NCBI GenBank assembly: GCA_946807835.1
Contig: OX327705.1
Span: 17,452,501-17,516,500 of the forward strand
Direction: 5' to 3'
Origin: Ailanthus altissimus
Lineage: Eukaryota > Streptophyta > Magnoliopsida > Sapindales > Simaroubaceae
Length of the DNA stretch: 64,000 nt
The notes under the pieces are model-generated. The model saw only the letters and a list, made by a program, of their open reading frames with translations. It was not told where the DNA came from and searched no databases. The first letter of the stretch is position 1. The number at the start of each line of letters is the position of its first letter. The translations under genes and the position numbers were made by a program. Of this stretch, positions 53,627 through 64,000 are shown piece by piece.

Positions 53627-54989
53627 TATATATATATATACATATAAATTATCTTTTAGAAAGGAATTATCATTCTAAATGAAGATAAGTTGCAGTAATT
53701 ACTCTGTGTCAAGTGTTTTTGAAATATTTTATCACCTAAGGGTAATTGTTTGAGCCACAAAGTGCTCCCTATGCATACAATGATTAAGATAATCTAATGA
53801 ATAAATTGTTTATTTTTTCTATTATATAGAGTTAGACATTTATTGTTATTTTATGCCCTTAATAATTTTGATTTGATTAATATAATTTACTCATATATAT
53901 GGTTGAGTATACATTGATGAGCTAATATTTATAAAGTGTGTGATCCATGTATTAGGTATATGATGCTAATATAGAAGGTATAGATCACAAGTTCTTTATA
54001 AATTAAATTTTTGGTCATAACCGTTAATGAAAATGGCATTTCATTATATAAGGTTATATTTTTTCTATTTTTATACTTGATGATTTACCTTCATCATAGA
54101 AGTAGAAACTTTGAGTAAAAAAAGCTAATGTATGTGATACATTAAATGGGACTACTGTGAATTTTGATTAAGTTAATTAAATGTCGTTAATCTTAGTTTA
54201 CAAAAATTTTAATAATCTTGATTGACATTAATCCTAAACAAGTAATGAACTCATATTCATGAGTTGTATCTTTTGAGTTATCACAAAGTTAGATTCAAAT
54301 AAACGGTCAAACTCTCGATAGTTTAAAAATATAATTTCATGGGTCATAAAAATATATATTTGAAAGATAGAATCTAGTAAATAATATCCACCTAAGTTAT
54401 TTGCAGTACTTAATCATTTAAATTTGACGTTACAATTTATTCAATAAATTATTTATTGAATAATAATATTTATTTGTAAATTTATTTACAAATATAGACA
54501 TATTAGAAAAAAGGTGAGAGATCGTTAGAGCATTCAGTGACTTAAAGATAAATAAGTAATTAAATGGGCAAGATATTTTCCTATGGCTTAACTTTAATTA
54601 TAAACATCAATTAAAGGATCAATTTAGTAGTTATTATTGGTCTAAGACCAAGTTTAATTTAATTTAATTAAAAGAGTTTTAATTAAAAAGAGCTTTTATT
54701 TATTTACATGAGTTACTAGAGTGCAGTCCTTGACTTTTAGTGAAATAACTTAGGATTAATTTAAAAGAACTGATGGGTCATGAGATAAATAAATTGGGCC
54801 TTGGTATAATTAGACTGTGCATTTTAAATTGGAGATAAAAAGTTCATGAGTCTTGCAGTCTCTCTACTAGCTCAAATTCTAATTAAATTATAAATTAGAA
54901 GCATTAAATACATAATATAAAGAACAATTCAATATTGACTTCATAAAAATAAGAGAAGATAAGCAATTTAAGTTATATATTGAGTTCAA
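53627..54989. other. AT-rich, no supported feature
   Basis: Possibly old LTR sequence, to judge from scattered LTR-like phrasing, but I cannot pair it with anything in the window. Confidence 0.3.
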
Positions 54990-55720
54990 ATTATAATCTT
55001 AAATAACGAAATTAGTTCATGATAAAATCTAGAGTTTTAGAAGAGAATAAGATCTACATCATAAAAAATAAATTAAAACTAAGACAGATAAAAATAAAGA
55101 AGCGGATTGAATTATGCCTTGAAACTTCAATCTTTAATCTCCTCATTTACCTTGAGGTTCTTCTCTTTGATTCTCTAAAACAATCGCTCTAAACTCTTAA
55201 AAATTACTTTCTTTCTTGCTCTCTCTCATTCTCATTTGAAATAGACTTTTTGTCTTCTATTTATAAGCTTTAATCTTTAAATTAGGGCAATACTCCGCAT
55301 TCAAGTGAGATTAAGGCGTCCAGATTTAGCATCTAGCACTACAACCTTAACTCCTCAATGCTCCGATGTTAGCCCGATGATTGTAGTACCATTGCGGCAT
55401 TAACCTTTAGAATTGTGATGCTCACATTCTAACTTCAAGCTAATTGTTTATTATTTCAGCACTGCGACATTAAATTGTTGGCTCATAGTTTAATTTCTTG
55501 ACATTCCAATGCCACAACGCTAACATCTAAGGCTGTGGCACTCTCTTTTGACTCCATTTTAACTGTTTTGCCTCTTTTTCTTTAGATTTTCATTTTGATT
55601 AGTTTCAATGACTTCAAACCTATAAAATAACAATTTAACACATAAAAAGTCAAATATTCAAAAAATGAGCAAATGTTAAGCTTACGAAAGCTCAAATAAT
55701 ATATCTAATTATAGTTATCA
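54990..55720 (-). repeat. Gypsy 3' LTR fragment
   Basis: The minus strand starts TGATAACTATAATTAG at 55,720, directly after a purine-rich GAAGGAGT preceded by GCTCGAGGACAAGCAA (55,721-55,765). This order (LEDEQ-like GCTCGAGGACGAGCAA, polypurine tract, TGATAA) is characteristic of Athila/Tat gypsy 3' ends. It contains GC-rich phrases at 55,310-55,560. The left end is approximate. Confidence 0.6.
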
Positions 55721-55765
55721 AACTCCTTCAAACACAATAAATTGCTTGTCCTCGAGCAAAGAGAA

Positions 55766-56811
55766 AACTAAAACATAAAAAAACAAACAATGGGTTGGTT
55801 AATGCTTAATAATATGTCTCAAAGATTGCATATAAGTTACAATTCTTGAAAAATTCTAAATACCATAAAGGTTTAACATGTCAATCCAAGTAATCATTTT
55901 ACCCTTTTATGTGATTCACTTGGTGTATGTGTGTGTAGTTATTCTCATCTTTCACTTGCATCTGAATTAGTTTATGCACACAACTTGAGAAAATTATCTC
56001 TATCAAATTTTATTTTATTTACGTTCTATAAACCTGCTTTTCATAGTACTTTTCATTAATGTAGATACACATTTAATTAATGATCAATTAAGTATGTACT
56101 AAGCTTGCAATGTATGGCTAAATTGAAGATAAGATAAGAAGGAATGGCTTAATTCACACTATAAGCATACATTATTTTAGGATTATTCAAATTGAACTTG
56201 TTATCACAATTCCCAAATTTTCCCTCAAACTTATTTTCTAATCTCCTTTGCTTATCTTTTTTGTTAATTCTTTTTCTCTTTCTTCCTAAGTTAGGATAGT
56301 TATCTTAATGTACATACATTTTTTTTTAATAATTTAAGTTTTTACACTCCCAAACTTAAGTTTTTACAACTTTTTAAACAATCAAAACCCCTTAGTCATT
56401 CTTTATCCCTCTCTTTCTTCCCATAAACTCAATAATCCCCAAAATACTCTAATAAAACTACTATGTTAATAGTGCAAAGGGTGTTATAAAGTCAACGACT
56501 AAGGTATAGTTATAGGTAATATTCAAGAGTCAAATTTATTGTAAATTTTTATTTTCTTAATTGTACATCTAAGGACCTGTATGGTCTAACAATTTTTGTT
56601 GGAAAAGATACTTTATATGTGGAGCTCTTAAAGACAATAGTTTTTTTTTTGAAATAGACAACAGTTTGTTAGGTCTGTAGTTTCATTATGTTTGTAATGT
56701 TAGGTTATGTAATCATTCCTGAATGTAAGCTATATATGGTTCTTTGAATTTACTGTCGTTATTTCTTATTGGAATTGTATAAAAGATGATATTTTTCATG
56801 TTGTTATGTAG
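55766..56811. other. Unassigned sequence
   Basis: Probably decayed interior of the gypsy element at its left part. No coding similarity readable. Confidence 0.3.
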
Positions 56812-57224
56812 GTATGCTGCTGTTTTTGCAGCTTTTGCTGCAGGCATGGCTTGTATGGTTGGGATTGACTTTAGTGCAAAGCTTATAGTTTCACTTGCTA
56901 AACTTTTTTAGGTTTGGCTCACAAACTTGAAAAGTACATATTACCACAATTTCATTTTGATTTCTATTGATTGTCAAGATCAAGTAACCATTTTGGGCAT
57001 CAATGGCGTGACCTGTTGCATAAGTAACCTTTATCAATCAAATAGAGTGTATGCTTTCCAGTAATTTCAAAGTTTCTGTTAGCTTGTTAACAGAAAATTC
57101 TAAGCCTAACTGAAAGCAACTTCTCGTTTTTTCTCCAGAATGAGTACCTCAAAGAAGACAATCTCTCCTTGCGAACATCTTACTCTTTTGCTTTCCTATT
57201 TATGCATATTTGGAGTTTGCTCAA
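56812..57224 (+). pseudogene. Two exon-like segments of an unidentified gene
   Basis: 56,812-56,911 follows an acceptor-like TTATGTAG and reads YAAVFAAFAAGMACMVGIDF then SAKLIVSLAKLF before a stop. 57,139-57,223 follows TTTCTCCAG, reads NEYLKEDNLSLRTSYSFAFL then FMHIWSLLK, and ends at AAG|GTAAGT. Splice signals and open hydrophobic translation suggest real exons, of a membrane protein if the frames are right. I do not recognise the family. The first stops at TAG, so the gene is probably broken or I have the wrong exon end. Confidence 0.35.
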
Positions 57225-58497
57225 GGTAAGTAATCTGGACTTAACAGGACATTTGACTTTGCTTAGATATCCATAAACTTTGCCATGAAAATGGTCTATC
57301 TTGAAAAATATATGTGCTTTAGGCGATTCCTAATCTGCCTGGGGTCTGCAACAGTTTAGATATTGTAGATATATCTTAATTCCACATCCCACAACCAGCT
57401 TCAAACATGGAACCTCTGACCTAAAAGAAAAAAAAAACGCCAAGTTTAATGCATTTGGCAACTGCTTGATGTCTGCAATAATATTTCTAGATACCTAGAT
57501 TGAGCTTAAAGTAAATGTTGCCCGGGAATTTTGATTGACATCTGTTTCACTCGGGATGCCTGTATGGTCGTCAAGTGATTGGCAACTGTATTCTAACAGT
57601 AGAGTTTCTGATAATGTTTCTCAGTGTGTTGATATGACTTTCTTGCATGATGTGCAAGTGGTTGACAGAATGACGTTTCTACTATCTTGAATGTTGTGCA
57701 AATTTTAATTATATTCTTCTATAAACATAGGAGTCTATTAAAATATAAACAAATGAGTCACAAAGTTTGACATAAAGATTGTTTGAAATTAAAAAAAGTC
57801 TAATTTAATCTAAGTAATCTAATTTAAAAAATAAAAATAAAGAATTAAAACAAACAATTAATAGTCTTAAAATTGAAATGATTAAAATTACTAAAGTTTT
57901 GAAATTTATTATTATTTAATTTAATAAATCTCTTATTTATCAATTACTTTCTTAAATTAGAGTGACATGTACTAATCAATCTATTATTATTTCAGCGATA
58001 TAACATTTAATTTTAAATAGGTTCTTTTTTATTTTATTTAATTGTGTACCTAAATATTTTATCTATCAATTTTTTTAAAAAAAAATCACATTAATCATTA
58101 AAATTTTAAACATAAAATAATTAAATCAGTTCCTAACTACTAAAAATACTTGATATTAATGATGAAAAGAATTTTAATTCAATTTTTCTTAAGAAACAAA
58201 AACCATAAACATTAAAGAACAAACAAAAAAAATTAATTTAACAAAAAAAAAAAACTATTTCATCAAATAAGGCATCATCTTCAATCTCAGTATAAAAAAA
58301 AATTAAAAAAACATAATTAAATTGAGAGAAACAAAGTAAACAGAATTACCATTAAAAAGGAAGGAAAGAATGAAAGTTTCTAAGATCCAAGCTGCCTTCA
58401 ACCTTTTTTCCTTTTTTATTTTGTCTTTTTACATGTCGTTTTTTTTTCTCTTCTTTGTCTTCTGTGTCTTTCTAGTTCTTTTTCACCAACTGTTTAT
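57225..58497. other. AT-rich, nothing recognised
   Basis: May be intron or 3' flank of the unidentified gene. No supported feature. Confidence 0.4.
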
Positions 58498-58829
58498 ATT
58501 AAAATAGATAAATTTTCATAAATAACCATAATTTTGAGACACTTAATTAATTTAATTAATGAAATTTTTTAACCTTTTTAGTTAAGAAATTTAAAAATTA
58601 ATAAAAATACCTTTATACTATTTTAATAGTATTAAGAATGACAGCGAATTAGGTTTGGAACAGATATTCTTAAACCCGTATTAGTATCTACTTAAAAAAA
58701 ATACTAAATTAGTATCGGGTTTAGAGTTTTAATATTAAACCCACTCTAGCAAGTATGTACTCATTATTAAATTCATAACAGATTACTCGTAGATTTTAAA
58801 CGAGTATGGTAATGAGTACATAACATTTA

Positions 58830-59290
58830 ACATATATACTAGACGCGAACGCTAAAAGAGCGCTTACCATATATGCTAAGATCGCACATTATGCACATAA
58901 CATTGCACATCTAGCACTTAACACGCATGCTATAAGCATATGCTAAGCTCACAATAAGTGAGTAATGTTATGCGCCTAGTGTTTAACACGCGTGCTAGGA
59001 GCGCACGCTAAACATGCAACACTTAACATGCATGGCTAGAGAAAACATTAAAAGTATGCAACATTGTGCGCCTAGCATGCTTAACACACGTGGTAGGAGA
59101 TAATGTTATAAGTATGCAACGTTATGCGCCTAGTATGCTTAACACACGTTAAGCGCGCAACATTACGCGCCTAGCACTTAACACGCTTGTTAGGAGTGTA
59201 TGCTAAACTCACAATGGCGCACACCAAATGCTTAATACACGTACTAGAAGCCCATATTAAGCGCGCTAGGCATGCAATATGCAATGTACT
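58830..59290. repeat. Minisatellite 1: ~50-bp CpG-rich units
   Basis: Degenerate units of the type GCAACATTATGCGCCTAGC then ACTTAACACGCGTGCTAGGA then GCGCACGCTAA. Core phrases TTAACACGCGTGCTAGGAG, ATGCGCCTAG and CGCTAA recur about eight or nine times. Most phrases are themselves near-palindromic. Confidence 0.75.
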
Positions 59291-59769
59291 GATTTTTTTT
59301 TCTCTCTAAAAAATTAAGAAAAAAGGTAGTATTTGCAGATATCCAAAGATGTTTATCAACTTGTACCCGTCCCAAACCCATTGCGAGTTTTAGTTTTATA
59401 TACCAAACTCACTTCAAATTTTATCAAATTCTTCTTATTATAGATGAGTTTTAGTAAGTTTGCAAATAATTTTGCCATCCTTAAATAGTACCCGCTATAG
59501 TAAACAGTACTGCTACAGTATTTGATTATTTTAAATTTTAATTTTAATTTATTTTATTTTATTTTTTGTTTAATTTAATCATATTACTAGAAAATTTAAA
59601 TATATAATCTATTTATTTAATTTAATGAAATAAAATTAAATAAAAATAATTAACAATTTAATTTTTATAAACAAACACAAACTTAATTTTTATTTGTTTA
59701 TTAAAATTATATTTTTTTATTTGTTTATTAAAATTATATTTATTTTATTTATTAATAATTAAATTATAA

Positions 59770-60200
59770 AAAAATATTGAGGCACAGTAAAAAAATATTG
59801 CATACACATTTATGGCACGATAAAATAATATCGCACCCATTAATGGTGTGATAAAAAAATAAACAACCACATTAATAGCACGATAAAAAATATTGCACTC
59901 ACATTAGTGGCGCGATAAAATAATATTGCATCCACATTGAGAGTGCAATAAAAAATATCGCGCCCACATTAAGGGCATGATAAAAAAATATCACGCTTAC
60001 ATTAATGGCGCGATAAAACAATATTGCACCCATCTTGAGGGAGCAATAAAAAAATACACGCCTAAATTGAAGGCACGATAAAAAATATTACACTCAATAT
60101 GAATGAATTGGGCATGATAAAAAAAACTCACACCCAATATGAGAATGATTAAAAACTATCGCACCCTATAGAGTGCGATAAAAAATATTGCGCCATATAG
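59770..60200. repeat. Minisatellite 2: ~40-bp palindromic units
   Basis: About ten to twelve units of the type GGCGCGATAAAAAATATTGC then ACCCACATTAAT. Each unit pairs TATCGCGCC with GGCGCGATA across its junction with the next, so the array can form a row of hairpins. Confidence 0.8.
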
Positions 60201-60838
60201 GACACGATAGATTTTGAGGAGTAATTGCCCCCACTTGCGTCCATAAGGGCAATGATTGCCCCCGTTTTTAACTTTTTAATTTTATTTATTATTATTTATA
60301 ATAAATATTTTATATTTTATTTGTTTATTATTCATAATATTTATTTTATAACGTAAATATATTTAATTTATATTATGTATTAAAAATTATATTTATATTT
60401 GTTTAAATTTATGTTTATATTTGTTTATTAAAATTATATTATTTATTTAGTTTAATTTAACTATATTATTTATTATTTTAAGTTTATTTATAAATAAATA
60501 TATTATTTATTTATATTTGTTTAAACTTAAGTTTTTATTTTTCATTAAAATTATTATTTATTTTATTTGTTATATTTATATAATTTTAAATAAATAATAT
60601 AAATTAATTATGTCATATATAAAATTATAAAATAAATTAGTTATAAAATAAAACAAAACAAAATAAAAATATTACTATAGGAGGTACTATTAAAATAATA
60701 AAAGGGTATTTTAGTTATTTATTAAGCCTTTGACTAAAAAAAATAATTTATAAATAATTAAATTAGTTAAGTGTCTCAAAATTATAGCTATTTGCAAAAA
60801 TATTCTCAAAAAATATAACCACAAATTTACCTTTTTCA

Positions 60839-61126
60839 ATTTCGAGAAGAAAACGGCTTATGTAAGAGCATCCTTTTTCTTTTTTCTATTTAAAAACAAA
60901 TTGACTTCTTTTTCTTTCTTTTATCCGTTAAATTTTTAATTAAAATAGAAAAACAATATTTCAACTTCACGAGACTTTCATTATTTGTGAGAACTTTTTA
61001 AAATAAATTATAAGTGTTCATTCAGTTTCTTTATTTGATTTGTCTTTTAAGTCTCTTTCTTTATATATATATTGTTTAAAAAAATATTCTAATAAATATA
61101 ACTAAATAATTAACAATTATAAATTT
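60839..61126. other. AT-rich, nothing recognised
   Basis: No supported feature. Confidence 0.4.
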
Positions 61127-61243
61127 AAAGATTATACAAGAAATAAAAATAAACACATCACCAACAATTGTGCATTATAAACTTTGTTTAGAAAGTACTT
61201 ATTTTTGTTATTATTGTAAGAGTTGGTGTTTACTTATTATTCC

Positions 61244-61284
<41 letters not shown>

Positions 61285-61420
61285 GTATTTATACAAGTAA
61301 TAAAAATAGACACATCACTGACAATTGTGCATTATAAGTTTTGTTTAGAGAGTACATATTTTTGTTATTATTGTGAGGGTTTGTGCTTACTTATCATCCC
61401 TAAATGTATATATACTTGTA
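61127..61420. repeat. Direct repeat pair around a TA microsatellite
   Basis: Copy 1 (about 61,127-61,246) and copy 2 (about 61,289-61,413) share ACAATTGTGCATTATAA, TTTGTTTAGA, TTTTTGTTATTATTGT and CCTAAAT. They are separated by a pure TA run (61,247-61,280). Confidence 0.8.
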
Positions 61421-61429
61421 TATTTATAT

Positions 61430-63560
61430 AAGTGTACATTCTCATTAAATAGCTAATACCTATTTATATAGTACTATATAATGTAACATTACAGACATTG
61501 TATGATCTGAAGAAGCTCAGATCTTATCTAAAAGAGTTTAGATAAGAGCCAACAATTAGCCACGCTGAGAGATATAAATATTAAATATTAGCACAACTAA
61601 TAGTTAGCTAGTTTTAATACTCAGCGAAAATCCAAGAATTTGAGCGTTGTCTGTTATAGGACATAGACCTAAGAATATACTAGTAACTACATAGTTGCAA
61701 GAGTTGTAATCAAGTGCCAAAAAATGTTAGTTATGCAAGTATGTTCTCGAACATTGTTCCTGATCTATTTCTACTGATGCGAATTTGTTGGTGGATACTT
61801 TTATATAGATCAGCATATGACGTATTTATAGGATATAGATTGTTGTTCCTAACTGACCGTGAACTTGGAGCACGTATTGATATATGGATATCCAGTTAAG
61901 ACTGGATATAAGACAGACTCACGAGAGTCTCTAATAAACACTCTATATAAGCCGTCAACGAAGGGTTCTCTCGAGTTGAGTAGTATACGTGGTCCTTTAA
62001 CCTGAGTGTCACAGTGGGCTTGTAAGTGATCCACCATACTTTAATTCCACGCATGTCATAGGCTTTTCATGTTGTGACCGCTGGGTGTCGTTGGATATAG
62101 TCCGATGCTTATAGAGTCTCGTGTGTACATATATAGGATCTATCAGCTCACATAAGGAGTCAAATATCCTGATGCTTCGAGATTGTATCTCAGAAAATCT
62201 TGTGGTCATAAACATTAATCCCGAAAAAGGATTTCCGCCAGGGTGGAACAATGTAACAAAAGAGTTTACACATATTGTTCAATGAGATATAAGTCTAAAG
62301 ATATGACATGGGTGAGCGTGTGGGAATTTGACGGTGATAATTTATATCTCCGCACATCTAGGATATCATGATGGAAGGACTATACATATGCGTTGTAACA
62401 TCAACTTGTATGGTTCAACACACTGATTTGTAATATCCGTAACGTGTGCATGAGGCATTACTCACAAACTTATGGAATAGTTCTATGTGATGAATCGAAC
62501 ATGGACCTAGAAAGTCCTGTAATATGGAGTGTACTTATTGTGAACTGAAACAGCGTACCGGATTAAATTGTTTAATCTAGTAATATCCAGCACTACTATA
62601 AAAATACGTGTGTGTCTGTATTTAAACGTTAAATATAACAATTAATCAATAATATAATTGTATTTAAGCGTTACTAATTATATAATGATACATGACGTAT
62701 TGTAGATCCTCAGTTGAATTTATCTTAATGCAAGTATGGTAGAACTCACTAAAAATAGATTTGATAACTATTTATGTGAGGTAAAATAGTTATTTCACAT
62801 ATTAATTATTTAATTATTAAATAATTAAAATATTTTATTTTTATATATTATAATATATTATTTTATTATTGGTACCATAGCTGTTTTCCATTATTTTATA
62901 TTGTATTATTATTTATTATAAAAATGTTTTTTATTCAAAAAGATGATATTTTGTAATATTATAATATATTATATTATTATTATAATTCAAATGAGATATA
63001 ATATGTGTGTGTATACGGTGGATGATGGGAAAAAATTGAAAAGTTTGTTTTCATTTTTCTTTTGAGGTGGTGGTGTGGGCAGAGGGAATGAGAATGAGAT
63101 TGTCCCATTTTTCTTAAAAGATGGCCGAGAGAAGCATTTGAAGGGAAACAAAAATGAAATTATTTTAATTTTTTTTTTTGGTTCAAAATGAAGTAATTGT
63201 AAATTATTTTAATATTTAATTTTTTTTAGAGAAAAAAAATGCAATCGATCATTTTAAGGGTTTAAGAGTTAAGTCCAGTATAAAATATGGAGTTGTTGTT
63301 TTAACTTACTAAATTTATTGAATTAGTGACTAAAATTGTTAACGAGTTGATCTTCAGGCGAATTTTAAGGATATACGTGTATAACGTTACACGTTCTAGT
63401 AATTTTTTAACTCTTTAAAATATATTAATGTGATTAATATATTATTTATTGTATTTATTACATGATTTAATTATTCCGCAACGTTAAATATATATGTGAT
63501 ATGTATTTTATATAATAAATATTATTATATATACATACACTCACGTATATTAAATTCATA
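61430..63560 (+). repeat. Second copy of the LTR-like repeat family (inverted to 36.4-38.9 kb)
   Basis: Phrases shared with the reverse complement of 36,424-38,917 in the same order: ACATTGTATGATCTGAA, AGAGTTTAGATAAGAG, GACATAGACCTAAGAATA, TCCTGATGCTTCGAGATT and CCGAAAAAGGATTTCC. No coding interior. It appears to be inserted upstream of, or within an intron of, the MIF4G-type gene at the window end. Boundaries approximate. Confidence 0.6.
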
Positions 63561-63892
63561 ACAATTATCTATGTGGTTTTTGCTTTCATTAATTCTTATT
63601 ATAAATCTTGATTAGGTTCCATCTGAGAATCGATGAAGATCCACTCTTTGACATAGGTTTGGACTTTAAGTTGATAATGGATTGAATCTTAAGTTTATAA
63701 CCTAAAACAAATATATTTACTTCAACATGTATTACCTTTTCAATTTTTGCTGCTATGTTTTTTATTATCTATTTTTGCTTACTGTTAGTTATAGTAAAAT
63801 AATGTCATTGCACTGACATGTCACCATACAAATTTATCAAAACCAGTGAATCAGAATATTATTTTTATTATGAGCTGCTATTGATTGAAAAG

Positions 63893-64000
63893 GCTGCGGG
63901 ATGAAAATAAAGGCCGATGATCCGGCTGCTATGAAAGATTTTATTCCTAGTGTTCAGAACAGGACGAACGAGTTGAAGTCTTCCTCTGGAAATGGCCAGG
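63893..64000 (+). CDS. Partial exon of a nucleolar MIF4G (NOM1/SGD1-type) protein
   Basis: An open frame from an acceptor-like GAAAAG at 63,887-63,892 to the window end reads CGMKIKADDPAAMKDFIPSV then QNRTNELKSSSGNGQ. This strongly resembles the segment of plant NOM1/SGD1-like proteins in which a MIF4G domain is followed by a CGMKIRxDDPxAMKDFI stretch. NOM1-type proteins act in ribosome biogenesis in the nucleolus. Only one exon is visible and the gene continues to the right. The more GC-rich codons and lack of stops contrast with the neighbouring repeats. Family assignment is from memory of the motif and should be treated as probable, not certain. Confidence 0.5.

Larger units (their letters stand above)
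58498..60838. mobile_element. TIR element (~2.3 kb) enclosing two palindromic minisatellites
   Basis: The first ~140 bp (58,498-58,637) align with the reverse complement of the last ~140 bp (about 60,690-60,838): both contain CATAATTTTGAGACACTTAA or TATAATTTTGAGACACTTAA, TTAATTTAATTA, and ATTTTAATAGTA toward the inside. There is no open frame. Long terminal inverted repeats with a non-coding centre fit a non-autonomous Mutator-like or similar DNA element. The centre carries two different CpG-rich tandem arrays (58,830-59,290 and 59,770-60,200). Target duplication not resolved. Confidence 0.6.

Noticed and set aside
58830..60200. CRISPR-like array
   Set aside because: Units are degenerate, there are no unique spacers, and this is plant nuclear DNA; it is a minisatellite.
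1..64000. tRNA, rRNA or snRNA genes
   Set aside because: Apart from the tRNA-derived SINE at 49,914-50,037, I found no cloverleaf-like sequence with both internal promoter boxes and no rRNA-like stretch by eye; a tRNAscan or Rfam search would settle this.

Overview
This is nuclear DNA from a flowering plant, most likely a eudicot. It is AT-rich, its genes are interrupted by GT-AG introns, and it is packed with plant-type Ty1-copia and Ty3-gypsy LTR retrotransposons, a CACTA transposon, a tRNA-derived SINE and MITEs. I could not name the species. Transposable elements and their debris account for well over half of the window. Only two complete, plausibly functional protein-coding genes are visible.

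Left part (1-20,170). A possible LTR tail (about 431-604) is followed by a 1.2-kb retroposon with a clear target-site duplication (1,165-2,384, minus strand) whose 3' end is a string of nine small hairpins. A foldback element (3,325-3,989) abuts an 8.8-kb CACTA-like element (3,990-12,833). That element carries decayed fragments of three unrelated host genes, all on the minus strand: an HDDC2-type HD-domain nucleotidase, an OEP61-type TPR protein and a Prp28/DEAD-box-21-type helicase. A gag-protease-only copia element sits inside it (4,915-8,084). A 6.3-kb copia element (13,895-20,169) with a perfect 5-bp target-site duplication carries a nested gypsy-type solo LTR.

Middle (20,800-39,910). A gypsy element (20,800-27,640) has lost a catalytic residue in both its reverse transcriptase and its integrase. 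Next come an annexin pseudogene (28,939-30,548), simple minisatellites and palindromes, a coiled-coil pseudogene fragment, a much better preserved truncated copia element (minus strand, 32,070-34,530), and a patchwork of gypsy LTR and integrase pieces interrupted by a 2.5-kb LTR-like repeat (36,424-38,917).

Host-gene island (39,910-51,580). A tandem duplication carries two copies of an HSP20-like gene with a C-terminal membrane helix, resembling RESTRICTED TEV MOVEMENT 2 (40,844-41,517 and 45,167-45,837). Each copy is followed on the opposite strand by a phytocyanin gene or remnant. The first phytocyanin copy has only exon 2; the second has a good exon 1 but a broken exon 2. The duplicated units serve as each other's empty-site control: a solo LTR entered unit 1, while a SINE and a defective copia element entered unit 2. 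The two HSP20-like genes share an identical intron and N-terminal coding region although their flanks have diverged, which points to recent gene conversion.

Right part (51,600-64,000). This holds a small palindromic MITE in a microsatellite, a gypsy LTR fragment, two unidentified exon-like segments, a 2.3-kb element with ~140-bp terminal inverted repeats enclosing two different CpG-rich palindromic minisatellites (58,498-60,838), a second copy of the 2.5-kb LTR-like repeat family, and at the very end an exon resembling a nucleolar MIF4G (NOM1/SGD1-type) protein that continues beyond the window.
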